A stretch of DNA of 59,498 nt from positions 1 through 59,498 of the forward strand of contig DZCQ01000012.1 in NCBI GenBank assembly GCA_022730285.1, written 5' to 3'. Below are positions 8,399-16,842 of this stretch, piece after piece (position 1 is the stretch's first letter; the number at the start of each line of letters is the position of its first letter). Under the pieces are notes generated by a model. It saw only the letters and a list, made by a program, of their open reading frames with translations. It did not search any database and had not been told where the DNA came from. Origin of the DNA: Flavobacterium psychrophilum (GTDB lineage Bacteria; Bacteroidota; Bacteroidia; Flavobacteriales; Flavobacteriaceae). A program made the position numbers and the translations under genes.

Positions 8399-9018
8399 TA
8401 ATATTTTTTTATAAAGTTATCTAATAATTTCATGCCAAATTTATGACTTTTTTCTGGATGAAATTGTACACCCATAATGTTATTGTGTTCAAAACCAGAA
8501 ATAAAAGGAGTTCCATATTTAGTCTGAAGGAGTTTGTCATTATCTTCATCGCAAATCATATAATAACTATGCACAAAGTAAAATCGAGAATACTGTTTCA
8601 TATCCGAACAAAGTTTGCTTTCTTTTAATATTTCAACCTCGTTCCAACCCATATGTGGTATTTTTTCTCCTGGAACTAATTGTGTTTCATCAAATCGTAC
8701 TACTTTTCCTTTTACCCAACCTAATCCTTTACAATTACTTCCTTCTTCGCTAGAATCTAACATAAGTTGTGCTCCTAAACACAACCCTAAAGTTGGTGTT
8801 TTTTCTTCTAAAACTTTATTTTCTAAAATATTGAAATAGTCCATACTTCGTAGCTTATTTATACCATATTCAAAAAAACCAACACCTGGAAGTATTATTT
8901 TTTGTGCATCTGCTATTTTTTCAGGATCAGATGTTATAACAGAATCCTCTCCTATTTTTTTTAGCATATTTTTTATCGAAGTAAGATTCCCTATTTCGTA
9001 ATCTATTATTGTTACCAT
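8398..9018 (-). CDS. hisH: HisH-like glutamine amidotransferase for sugar amidination (copy 2)
   Basis: Class I glutaminase of 206 residues. The catalytic nucleophile is Cys80 (LGLCLGAQLM) and the acid-base pair is His187/Glu189 (VQFHPEKSHKFG). PGVGFFEYG and HMGWN are shared with copy 1, so both belong to the same sub-branch. It would generate ammonia for the HisF barrel and WbpG encoded immediately downstream. It overlaps hisF copy 2 by one base and follows an acetyltransferase gene by 3 nt. No histidine-biosynthetic gene is present nearby. Confidence 0.92.
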   Translation of the reverse strand: MVTIIDYEIGNLTSIKNMLKKIGEDSVITSDPEKIADAQKIILPGVGFFEYGINKLRSMDYFNILENKVLEEKTPTLGLCLGAQLMLDSSEEGSNCKGLGWVKGKVVRFDETQLVPGEKIPHMGWNEVEILKESKLCSDMKQYSRFYFVHSYYMICDEDNDKLLQTKYGTPFISGFEHNNIMGVQFHPEKSHKFGMKLLDNFIKKY

Positions 9019-9021
9019 AAC

Positions 9022-9630
9022 TTAAATATTCAAATTTGATTTTCGGTATTTTTCAAAATCAGTTGATTTAATATATCCGTTGTATTCGAACTCGTTTTTG
9101 AAAGGAACACATAAATCTGGATTTAAATCTTTTATTTTTTTTGCTGGATTTCCACCCAACACACAGTAGCCTTCGGCAAACGATTTTGTTACAACTGCTC
9201 CAGCAGCTACTATTGTAAAATCTCCTAAAACTACGCCTGGCAAAACAACAGCATTCATTCCTATCCAAGAGTATTTACCTATTCTTACTTCTGATACTAT
9301 TTTCTTTCTAGAATCATGTAAATCATGATTGGAACTTATTATTCCTACGTTAGGAGCTATCTGCGTATAATCTCCTATATATACTTTTCCTCCACCTTGA
9401 ATGTAACATCCTGAAGAATATCCTGGAGATGTATCTATTCCGGCATAAATATTTTTAGGATTCCCTACTGTACTCGTAAAATGCATTGGCCAGTAGGCTA
9501 ACTTATTAAATCCTAATATTTTTTGAAAAAACCATATTTTTAATGTTATTGGAGTTTGAGTTTCTCTAGTTTCAAAGAAAAATTTAGTAAACGGCACAAT
9601 GCCTATTATTTTCCAAATTATTTTTTTCAT
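9022..9630 (-). CDS. Hexapeptide-repeat acetyltransferase, WcaF/colanic-acid type
   Basis: Left-handed beta-helix acetyltransferase of 202 residues. The repeats include VYIGDYTQIAPNVGIIS, the catalytic-type His in SSNHDLHDSRK, and the distal RIGKYSWIGMNAVVLPGVVL and AAGAVVTKSF coils, closing with VLGGNPAKKIKDL. The N-terminal extension with FTSTVGNPKNIYAGIDTSPG is typical of WcaF/WbbJ-like enzymes in glycan loci. It probably O-acetylates a sugar of the repeat unit; the acceptor is unknown. The ATG overlaps the end of the flippase gene by 4 nt. Confidence 0.82.
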   Translation of the reverse strand: MKKIIWKIIGIVPFTKFFFETRETQTPITLKIWFFQKILGFNKLAYWPMHFTSTVGNPKNIYAGIDTSPGYSSGCYIQGGGKVYIGDYTQIAPNVGIISSNHDLHDSRKKIVSEVRIGKYSWIGMNAVVLPGVVLGDFTIVAAGAVVTKSFAEGYCVLGGNPAKKIKDLNPDLCVPFKNEFEYNGYIKSTDFEKYRKSNLNI

Positions 9631-10910
9631 ACTAAAAATTTATAATTAATGGTTAATTTATAGGAATAGGCAAAATAAAACAAATAAATAAGTACAAAGT
9701 TACAACTATAAATCCATAAAACGGATTCCACAGAAACAGAAACCCATTTTGGTATATAAAAAATTAATAATGACGAGATGAATATATATAAATGAAGTAC
9801 AAAATCTAATTTTGATTTTTCAGCAATATAAAACATATAACTTAGTGGGCTAGAAATAAATTTAAAAAAATAAAACATCGAGAATATTCGAGCATATATT
9901 CCTGCAATATACCATTCTTTACCAAAGAAAAATTCGAATAATTGTGGCCCAATCATAAATAGAATTATAAAAGGGAAAACTGATATTAACATCAAGTTTT
10001 TTGCTGTTTTCACAAATAAATTTCTACAAGTCCCTATATTAACATATTCATCTGCTGCTTTTTGTCTAAACACCTCTAAAATAGACGATGAGAACAATGA
10101 AATGGGTGCATCAATAACTTTTTTCATCAATGCATATTGTCCCGCAGTATTTGCACCAAAAAAAGCAATTAGAAAAAATGATGGCATTTGACTAGATATT
10201 ACACTAAATAAATCAGATGGGATATTATAAATAGGGAAGCTTTTATATTTATAAGCAAGTTTTTTAATATCTGAAAAGGTTTCTGCCTTAAAATTGTAAA
10301 TATCTTTTGTTTTATGAGCGATTATTAATGTTGAAATAGTGTACCCCATTAATTCCCCAATAATCAAGCCACCAAAATTTTTCATATAATATATTCCGAG
10401 TACACTGAAAATTGTGCTTACCAATGTTTTGACTACACGTGAGGTTGAAATCGTTTTATATTCTTTTTTATAATTTAGATAACTAAGAATGGTAAGATTA
10501 AATCCAAACACAACCAAGAATAAAGGAAGTAAGTAAAACCAATTGTAGAGCTCTTTATTTATAGCATAATAATTTACAGCAAGGTTTCTACCTAATAAAA
10601 CAACTAAAAAAGTTAATACCGAAACTAAAATACTTATTAAAAGACATAGTATTGAAGATTTGTTTAACTCCTTACTATTCCTTGCTAGAAGAATTACTCT
10701 TTCGTATTTTCCGTTTATAAAAGACCCTATAATACTAAAAACGCTAATGAAAGTGGCTAATAATCCAAAATCTGATGGAGTATAATTTCTTGACAGAAAA
10801 GGCATTACTGCAATTGCAATTATCTGTGAAATTGCAGTGCCAGACATAACGACTAATACGCTATTAAAAAAATCAGAACGATTTGTAATATTACTAATTA
10901 TTTTTTTCAA
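9627..10910 (-). CDS. wzx: Polysaccharide repeat-unit flippase (Wzx, MOP superfamily)
   Basis: Multi-pass membrane protein of 427 residues with about twelve predicted segments, starting with SVLVVMSGTAISQIIAIAVMPFLSR after a short cytoplasmic N-terminus. The early FLSRNYTPSDFGLLATF motif is typical of the polysaccharide-synthase/Wzx family. It would move lipid-linked repeat units from the cytoplasmic to the periplasmic leaflet. Together with the Wzy-like polymerase, Wzc and Wza it points to a Wzx/Wzy-dependent pathway. The start overlaps the preceding epimerase by 17 nt; an ATG further in would lose part of the conserved N-terminus, so the overlap is probably real. Confidence 0.88.
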   Translation of the reverse strand: MKKIISNITNRSDFFNSVLVVMSGTAISQIIAIAVMPFLSRNYTPSDFGLLATFISVFSIIGSFINGKYERVILLARNSKELNKSSILCLLISILVSVLTFLVVLLGRNLAVNYYAINKELYNWFYLLPLFLVVFGFNLTILSYLNYKKEYKTISTSRVVKTLVSTIFSVLGIYYMKNFGGLIIGELMGYTISTLIIAHKTKDIYNFKAETFSDIKKLAYKYKSFPIYNIPSDLFSVISSQMPSFFLIAFFGANTAGQYALMKKVIDAPISLFSSSILEVFRQKAADEYVNIGTCRNLFVKTAKNLMLISVFPFIILFMIGPQLFEFFFGKEWYIAGIYARIFSMFYFFKFISSPLSYMFYIAEKSKLDFVLHLYIFISSLLIFYIPKWVSVSVESVLWIYSCNFVLIYLFYFAYSYKLTINYKFLV

Positions 10911-11964
10911 AAGGCTTAAATTTCAGTATAGTTTCAACTATTTGCTTCGCACAATCTCCATTTCCATATAAACCTGTATCCCAATCACTTGGTTGGTTTT
11001 TTATTTCTTTTTCTAATGTTGAAATATCATCAAAAAGCAATGTATTTCCATTTAAGGTAATGGTTTCAACCCATTCTGTTTCACTTCTTAATGTAACACA
11101 TTTTTTTTGAATCCAATAGGCTTCTTTTTGAATACCACCACTATCTGTTATAATCCCATCTGAATAAACCATATAGTTTAAATTGCTAAGATAACTTTGT
11201 GGATCTATAAATATGATATTATTATACTCCTCTTTTTTAATTTGATAATCCAATAATAATTTGTTAGTTCTAGGATGTAATGCCAATATTACTTTCTTGT
11301 CAATAACATTAAATTGTTTTAGAATATAAAGTAATCTCTCGTGTGAATCTGTATTATATGGACGATGAATTGTGGCGTAATAATAGAAATCGTTTATCTT
11401 TTTTTCTCCTATCAAATTATCCTCTTTTACAGACATCACTAAATCTTTCATCAAGTCACCAACAAGAAAAATTCCATTAACTATCCCTTCTTTTCTAAGA
11501 TTTTCAATAGCAATATTAGATGTAACAAAAAGTAAATCAGAAACATGATCCGTCAAAATTCTATTCACTTCTTCAGGCATTTTTTTATTGTAACTTCTTA
11601 AACCTGCTTCAATATGAAAAAGAGGAATATGCAATTTAGAAGCTACTAATGCTCCTGCTATTGTAGAATTTGTATCACCATACACGACAATGGCTTGCGG
11701 CATTTCGTTGAGAACAATTTTTTCAATCTCAATCATCATTTTTCCAGTTTGCTCGCCGTGATTTCCTCCACCTAATTGTAAAGTATAATCAGGAAGACGC
11801 ATTCCTAGCTGGTTAAAAAAAACATCACTCATATTGGCATCATAATGCTGTCCTGTATGAATAGTAATAAGATCAATCTTATTTTTAGCAGCTTTCTCAA
11901 ATGGAAAATGCTTTATAAATTGAGGTCTTGCACCTATAATGGCAATTATTTTATGTTGGATCAT
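10894..11964 (-). CDS. wbpI: Non-hydrolysing UDP-sugar 2-epimerase (WbpI/WecB family)
   Basis: Protein of 356 residues with the UDP-GlcNAc 2-epimerase GT-B-like fold: GARPQFIKHFP (9-19), TGQHYDANMSD, VYGDTNSTIAGA, the catalytic-site HIEAGLRSYNKKMPEEVNR and TDHVSD, then the C-terminal TDSGGIQKEAYW with RSETEWVET. The family includes WecB (UDP-GlcNAc to UDP-ManNAc) and WbpI (UDP-2,3-diacetamido-glucuronate to the manno epimer). The gene is contiguous with wbpB, wbpD and wbpE homologues, so the WbpI reaction is the better guess. Substrate assignment rests on context. It abuts the wbpB homologue directly and overlaps the flippase by 17 nt. Confidence 0.88.
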   Translation of the reverse strand: MIQHKIIAIIGARPQFIKHFPFEKAAKNKIDLITIHTGQHYDANMSDVFFNQLGMRLPDYTLQLGGGNHGEQTGKMMIEIEKIVLNEMPQAIVVYGDTNSTIAGALVASKLHIPLFHIEAGLRSYNKKMPEEVNRILTDHVSDLLFVTSNIAIENLRKEGIVNGIFLVGDLMKDLVMSVKEDNLIGEKKINDFYYYATIHRPYNTDSHERLLYILKQFNVIDKKVILALHPRTNKLLLDYQIKKEEYNNIIFIDPQSYLSNLNYMVYSDGIITDSGGIQKEAYWIQKKCVTLRSETEWVETITLNGNTLLFDDISTLEKEIKNQPSDWDTGLYGNGDCAKQIVETILKFKPFEKNN

Positions 11965-12975
11965 TTACTTCAAATTATAAATACGCTCAATAATATCGAC
12001 CACTTTCAAGCCTTCTAAAGCGTTTGTAGTTATTGTTGCTCTTCCATTCAAAACATCGGCAATGTTTTCTATGACATAATGATGGTTTGCTGCGGATCCT
12101 TTGTATGCACCATAGTCATTTCCAGGATTTGTAGGGGCAAGTTCTGGCATAACATAATCCTTAACATTACATACTTCTACTTTATCCATATATTGACCAC
12201 CAATTTTTACTGCTCCATTTTCGGCGATAATAGTCATAGAACTTTCTAAATTTTGATTCCAAACTGAGGTGGAATAATTTAAAGAGCCCATTCCTCCGTT
12301 TACAAAATCGAAATTAACAAATCCACTGTCTTCAAAATCGGTTAACGTTTTATGATTAAAGTCGGCAAATTTCCCTTGAATATTAGTAATATCCCCAAAA
12401 AGCCAATATAAAATATCTATAAAATGAGAAAACTGCGTAAACAGTGTACCTCCATCTAAATCTTTTTTGCCATGCCACGATTCGGGTTTGTAGTACCTAT
12501 CGTCACGATTCCAATAGCAATTAAGCTGAACCATATAAATTTCTCCTAATTTTCCACTATTGACCATTTCTTTAATCCAAACCGATGGTGGAGAATATCT
12601 ATTTTGCATTACAGCAAAAATATGTTTGTGTTTGTGCAAGGCTTGAAAAATTAATTTTTCGGCATCATTTTTTGTCAAAGCCATTGGCTTTTCAACTACT
12701 ACGTGTTTCCTTTTATTAATGGATTGAAATGCTTGCTCGAAATGAAACCCATTAGGAGTTGCAATGTTTATAACGTCAATTTCTGTATTGGAAGCAAACA
12801 AATCATCTAAAGATTTAAAAAAAGGCACATCAAATGTCTCAATTCCTAAATCCTTTTTATCTTTTACATCAACTATAGCAACTAACTCACACTCTTCGTT
12901 ACGACTTATCATTTCGGCATGGCGTTTACCTATATGACCACAACCTATTACTGCAAACTTTATTTTTCCTGACAT
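11965..12975 (-). CDS. wbpB: UDP-GlcNAcA 3-dehydrogenase, WbpB-like (Gfo/Idh/MocA)
   Basis: NAD-dependent oxidoreductase of 336 residues. The Rossmann motif FAVIGCGHIGKRHAEMI is at the N-terminus, followed by VVEKPMALT with the conserved EKP (about residues 94-96) and the C-terminal Gfo/Idh substrate domain, including GGTLFTQFSHFIDILYWL with the catalytic-type His. In the P. aeruginosa pathway WbpB oxidises C3 of UDP-GlcNAcA; its NADH is known to be recycled with 2-oxoglutarate. Here it is followed directly by wbpI and preceded by wbpD and wbpE, which fixes the assignment within this large family. The recycling product 2-hydroxyglutarate connects it to lhgO three genes upstream. Confidence 0.88.
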   Translation of the reverse strand: MSGKIKFAVIGCGHIGKRHAEMISRNEECELVAIVDVKDKKDLGIETFDVPFFKSLDDLFASNTEIDVINIATPNGFHFEQAFQSINKRKHVVVEKPMALTKNDAEKLIFQALHKHKHIFAVMQNRYSPPSVWIKEMVNSGKLGEIYMVQLNCYWNRDDRYYKPESWHGKKDLDGGTLFTQFSHFIDILYWLFGDITNIQGKFADFNHKTLTDFEDSGFVNFDFVNGGMGSLNYSTSVWNQNLESSMTIIAENGAVKIGGQYMDKVEVCNVKDYVMPELAPTNPGNDYGAYKGSAANHHYVIENIADVLNGRATITTNALEGLKVVDIIERIYNLK

Positions 12976-12977
12976 AC

Positions 12978-13556
12978 TTACGCTATTTTTGTAACTTGAT
13001 TATTCTCTAATTTGTATTTTTCATTGCCTTCAGAACAAATCGCAATTCCATCTGCATCAAACACTAATTTTTGTCCAAATTCGCTCATCCAACCCATTTG
13101 TCTAGCAGGATTTCCCACTACTAATGCGTATGCTGCCACTGTTTTGGTTACTACAGCTCCTGCGCCTATAAAAGCAAATTGACCGATATCGTGGCCGCAA
13201 ACTATGGTTGCATTGGCTCCAATAGAAGCTCCTTTTCCTACATGTGTTTTTAGGTATTCATTTTTTCTATTAACCGCACTTCGTGGATTGATAACATTCG
13301 TAAAAACCATCGATGGTCCTAAAAAAACATCATCATCGCAAGTTACTCCTTCGTAAATAGAAACATTGTTTTGCACTTTTACATTTTGCCCTAAAATTAC
13401 TTTAGGAGAAACCACTACATTTTGACCTATATTACAATTTTCTCCTAAAGTACAATTAGACATTATGTGTGAAAAATGCCATATTTTAGTCCCTTTTCCA
13501 ACACGACAACCTTCATCTACAATGGCGGTTTCGTGTGCAAAATATTCGTTAGCCAT
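12978..13556 (-). CDS. wbpD: UDP-3-amino-sugar N-acetyltransferase, WbpD-like
   Basis: Left-handed beta-helix acetyltransferase of 192 residues with near-perfect hexapeptide repeats (YFAHETAIVDEGCRVGKGTKI at about 4-24, LGENCNIGQNVVVSP, VTCDDDVFLGPSMVFTN). The NPRSAVNRKNEYLKT segment and the C-terminal GHDIGQFAFIGAGAVVTK with NPARQMGWMS are characteristic of WbpD/WlbB. It should acetylate the C3 amine of UDP-GlcNAc3NA using acetyl-CoA. It sits between the wbpE and wbpB homologues with gaps of 5 and 2 nt, the usual order of the diacetamido-uronate pathway. Confidence 0.92.
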   Translation of the reverse strand: MANEYFAHETAIVDEGCRVGKGTKIWHFSHIMSNCTLGENCNIGQNVVVSPKVILGQNVKVQNNVSIYEGVTCDDDVFLGPSMVFTNVINPRSAVNRKNEYLKTHVGKGASIGANATIVCGHDIGQFAFIGAGAVVTKTVAAYALVVGNPARQMGWMSEFGQKLVFDADGIAICSEGNEKYKLENNQVTKIA

Positions 13557-13561
13557 ATTAT

Positions 13562-14689
13562 TTATTTTTTGAAGAATTGCTTAATTTCAGAAACAATATA
13601 CTGACTTATTTCTTCGTTAAATTCTGTATGAATAGGCAAAGATATAACTTCTTGGCATAATTGTTCTGTAACTGGCAAACTAAATCCATTGGAAACATAT
13701 TGTTCAAAAGCTTCTTGCTTGTATAATGGCAATGGATAGTAAATCATACTTGGAATATTTTTAGATTCCAAGTATTTTTGCAAATCATCTCGTTTTCCGT
13801 TTGTTACTTTTAGAGTGTATTGATGAAATACGTGAGTTGCGTTTGTGGCTCTTTTTGGAATTTCAAGTCCTTCAATTTTTCCTAAATTCTCATCATAATA
13901 ATCAGCCATCTCATTTCTAGCAATACTGTAATTGTCCAAATGTTTTAATTTTATTTTTAAAACTTCAGCTTGAATGGTATCTAATCTTGAATTGCAACCT
14001 AGTACTTTATGATAATATTTTTTCTCTTGTCCGTGATTGGCAATCATTCGTGTTTTTGATGCTAAATCATCGTCATTGGTCATTATAGCTCCCCCATCGC
14101 CATAGCAACCTAAATTTTTAGACGGAAAAAAAGAAGTACAACCTATATGTCCAATAGTTCCAGTTTTTTTAACTTCACCATTAGAGAAGGTATAATTGGA
14201 ACCTATTGCTTGTGCATTGTCTTCTATGACATACAAATTGTGCTTTTCTGCAAACTGCATTATTTTTTCCATATCGGCACTTTGTCCGTATAAATGCACA
14301 GGAACAATGGCTTTTGTATTGGTTGTAATATATTTTTCTAAACCATCTAATTCTATATCAAAAGTATTTGGATTTACATCAACCATTACTGGGATTAAAC
14401 CGAGTAATCCAATAACTTCTCCTGTGGCAACATAAGTAAATGCTGGACAAATTACTTCGTCTCCAGCTTTCAAATCGAGTGCCATCATCGCAATTTGCAA
14501 TGCATCTGTTCCGTTAGCACACGGAACCACGTGCTTTACATTAAGATATTTTTCAAAATCTTGCTGAAACTCTTTTACTGCCGGACCGTTTATAAAAGTG
14601 GTGTTTTCGATACAATTTAATATTCCTAAATCTATTTCGGATTTTATTTTGTGATATTGACTTTTTAAGTCAACCATTTGTATATTCAT
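13562..14689 (-). CDS. wbpE: UDP-3-keto-sugar aminotransferase, WbpE-like (DegT/DnrJ/EryC1)
   Basis: PLP-dependent aminotransferase of 375 residues. Visible residues are the PLP-stacking/binding motif VIEDNAQAIG (Asp157) and the Schiff-base Lys191 in FFPSKNLGCYGDGG, as well as CANGTDALQIA (57-67). In the family it transfers an amino group from glutamate to C3 of the WbpB product, giving 2-oxoglutarate. The adjacent wbpD, wbpB and wbpI homologues support the WbpE assignment over other DegT enzymes, although use on the dTDP-4-keto sugar made by RmlAB cannot be excluded. It is 10 nt downstream of lhgO. Confidence 0.92.
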   Translation of the reverse strand: MNIQMVDLKSQYHKIKSEIDLGILNCIENTTFINGPAVKEFQQDFEKYLNVKHVVPCANGTDALQIAMMALDLKAGDEVICPAFTYVATGEVIGLLGLIPVMVDVNPNTFDIELDGLEKYITTNTKAIVPVHLYGQSADMEKIMQFAEKHNLYVIEDNAQAIGSNYTFSNGEVKKTGTIGHIGCTSFFPSKNLGCYGDGGAIMTNDDDLASKTRMIANHGQEKKYYHKVLGCNSRLDTIQAEVLKIKLKHLDNYSIARNEMADYYDENLGKIEGLEIPKRATNATHVFHQYTLKVTNGKRDDLQKYLESKNIPSMIYYPLPLYKQEAFEQYVSNGFSLPVTEQLCQEVISLPIHTEFNEEISQYIVSEIKQFFKK

Positions 14690-14699
14690 CTGAATAATT

Positions 14700-15887
14700 T
14701 TAATCTATTAATTCACTTATTTGTTTTCCAATAGACAAACAAGAAGTTGCCGCTGGAGATGGTGCGTTACGAACGTGAATGATGTTTCCGTTTTTTACAA
14801 TATCAAAATCGTCTAACAAAATTCCATTTCTATTGCAGGCTTGCGCTCTTACTCCTGCTCCGCCAGTCACTAAATCTTGTTCTTGAATTTCTGGTATTAA
14901 TTCCTGCAAGGCTTTTGTAAATGCCGATTTAGAAAGCGATCGGTATATTTCGTCCATTCCTGTTGCACCATATTTTGCCACAATTTTCCAAAACCCAGGC
15001 CAAGTAAAAGTTTCCATTGTTTCAGAAAAATTAAAATCCGAGAATTTGTAGCCTTCTTTTTTGAATGCTAAAACAGCATTTGGTCCTGCTTCAATATTTC
15101 CATCAATCATTCTTGTAAAATGTACGCCAAGAAAAGGAAAATTTGGATTGGGAACTGGGTATATTAAATGTTTTACTAAGTGTTTTTTATCGTCTTTCAG
15201 TTTGTAGTATTCTCCTCTAAATGGGATAATTTGCAAATCATTTTCTGGATTTGTCATTCTGGATACTTTATCCGAATACAAACCAGCGCATGTAATCACT
15301 TTCTTAGTATAAAATTCATTGTCTTGTGTTTTGACTACAGTTTCATTATTAGTTTGATTAATGCTTTTTACCTCTTGTTTATGAATAATATCACCACCAA
15401 GTTCTTGGTATAATTTTTTTATTGTTTGTGCCACCGCAGGATAATCAATAATACCTGTTTGAGGCACTTTTATAGCTTTAACGCCTTCGCAGTGTGGCTC
15501 TATTTCTCTGAATTCTTCCCTTGATAGATAGTTTAAATTTTGCAGTCCATTTTCTATTCCACGAGTGTAAATAGTGTCTAAAAGCGGCAACTCTTTTTCG
15601 TTTTTTGCTACAATAATTTTACCACATAAATCGTAACTAATATTGTGTTTTTCGGCAAAATCAATAATCGATTTGTAACCTTCAATACAATTTTTAGCTT
15701 TTAAACTACCTGGTTTGTAATAAATCCCACTATGAATTACGCCACTATTATTTCCTGATTGATGCTTGGCAACATCGCTTTCTTTTTCAAGAATTAAAAT
15801 TTTTGAATTTGGATTTTTGCTCTTTAATTGATATGCTGTAGAAAGTCCAACTAAACCCGCCCCTATAATTATTACATCGTATTTCAT
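14700..15887 (-). CDS. lhgO: L-2-hydroxyglutarate oxidase
   Basis: FAD-dependent oxidoreductase of 395 residues, the normal length for LhgO. It begins with the dinucleotide-binding motif DVIIIGAGLVGLSTAYQL, then LILEKE and HQSGNNSGVIHSGIYY (about residues 42-58), which is a strong LhgO signature; GGAGVRAQACNRNG and VRNAPSPAATSCLSIG are near the C-terminus. LhgO oxidises L-2-hydroxyglutarate to 2-oxoglutarate and passes electrons to the respiratory chain. Its place in the polysaccharide operon, 10 nt before the wbpE homologue, is unusual for a metabolite-repair enzyme. The likely reason is removal of 2-hydroxyglutarate formed when WbpB recycles NADH; this is inference. Confidence 0.9.
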   Translation of the reverse strand: MKYDVIIIGAGLVGLSTAYQLKSKNPNSKILILEKESDVAKHQSGNNSGVIHSGIYYKPGSLKAKNCIEGYKSIIDFAEKHNISYDLCGKIIVAKNEKELPLLDTIYTRGIENGLQNLNYLSREEFREIEPHCEGVKAIKVPQTGIIDYPAVAQTIKKLYQELGGDIIHKQEVKSINQTNNETVVKTQDNEFYTKKVITCAGLYSDKVSRMTNPENDLQIIPFRGEYYKLKDDKKHLVKHLIYPVPNPNFPFLGVHFTRMIDGNIEAGPNAVLAFKKEGYKFSDFNFSETMETFTWPGFWKIVAKYGATGMDEIYRSLSKSAFTKALQELIPEIQEQDLVTGGAGVRAQACNRNGILLDDFDIVKNGNIIHVRNAPSPAATSCLSIGKQISELID

Positions 15888-15899
15888 TACTTTTCTGTT

Positions 15900-16772
15900 C
15901 TACTTCGAAATCTTTCTCAAATAATCTGCATAACTGCTTTTCCCTAAATTAGTAGCAGTTGCAACAAACTGTTCTTTAGTGATAAAGCCTTTTCGGTACG
16001 CTACTTCTTCGATACAGGCAATTTTAAGCCCTGTGCGTTTTTCTACTGCTTTTACAAATTCGGTTGCTTCCGTAAGTGATTCGTGTGTTCCTGTATCTAA
16101 CCAAGCAAAACCACGCCCCATAAGTTGTAAGTTTAGTTTTTTATCTTCTAAATACACTTGGTTTACTGTGGTAATTTCCAACTCTCCACGATATGATGGC
16201 TTTACATTTTTAGCTATTTGCACCACTGAATTTGGATAATAGTACAAACCTATTACGGCAAAATTAGATTTTGGTTCTAATGGTTTTTCTTCAATGCTTA
16301 AAACTTTTCCGCTTTCGTCAAATTCTGCTACTCCGTAACGCTCTGGATCATCTACATAATAACCAAAAACGGTTGCTTCTTTCTTTTCAGTAACTATCGA
16401 AACGGCATTGTTTAATAAATTTTGCAAACCTGCTCCATAAAAAATATTATCTCCAAGCACTAAACAAACATCATCATTTCCAATAAAATCGGCACCTAAT
16501 ATAAAGGCTTGTGCTAATCCGTCTGGAGAGGGTTGCTCTACATAACTCAACTGCAACCCTAGCTGATTTCCATTTCCAAACAATCGCTTAAAATTTGGCA
16601 AATCGTGTGGGGTAGATATAATTAAAATTTCTTTTATTCCCGACAGCATTAATACTGACAACGGGTAGTAAATCATTGGCTTATCATATATTGGCAACAA
16701 TTGTTTAGACACCACTTGTGTGAGTGGATGTAAACGAGTTCCTGAACCTCCTGCTAATATTATTCCTTTCAT
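15900..16772 (-). CDS. rmlA: Glucose-1-phosphate thymidylyltransferase
   Basis: Nucleotidyltransferase of 290 residues making dTDP-glucose from dTTP and glucose-1-phosphate. The N-terminal signature [16 protein letters not shown] and [15 protein letters not shown], the metal/nucleotide site VLGDNIFYG, the sugar site [19 protein letters not shown], and [12 protein letters not shown] are all intact. It is preceded by a 70-nt gap after rmlB, the largest gap of the operon, which contains only a weak inverted repeat (AGCTTTA at 16780-16786 and TAAAGCT at 16832-16838). rmlC and rmlD, needed for dTDP-rhamnose, are not in the window. Confidence 0.96.
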   Translation of the reverse strand: MKGIILAGGSGTRLHPLTQVVSKQLLPIYDKPMIYYPLSVLMLSGIKEILIISTPHDLPNFKRLFGNGNQLGLQLSYVEQPSPDGLAQAFILGADFIGNDDVCLVLGDNIFYGAGLQNLLNNAVSIVTEKKEATVFGYYVDDPERYGVAEFDESGKVLSIEEKPLEPKSNFAVIGLYYYPNSVVQIAKNVKPSYRGELEITTVNQVYLEDKKLNLQLMGRGFAWLDTGTHESLTEATEFVKAVEKRTGLKIACIEEVAYRKGFITKEQFVATATNLGKSSYADYLRKISK

Positions 16773-16842
16773 TTTTTTAAGCTTTAGACTTAGGTTTTAG
16801 GCAAATATTACTTTTTAAAAAGGTTATTGCTTAAAGCTAAGG

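Noticed and set aside
456..9018. HisH and HisF homologues as histidine-biosynthesis genes
   Set aside because: No other his genes are near, Asp11 is lost in both HisF copies, and each pair adjoins a WbpG-type amidotransferase in a glycan operon.
16773..16842. Internal promoter or terminator between rmlB and rmlA
   Set aside because: Only 7-bp repeat arms 45 nt apart, no T-run after a stem and no TAnnTTTG box on the minus strand.
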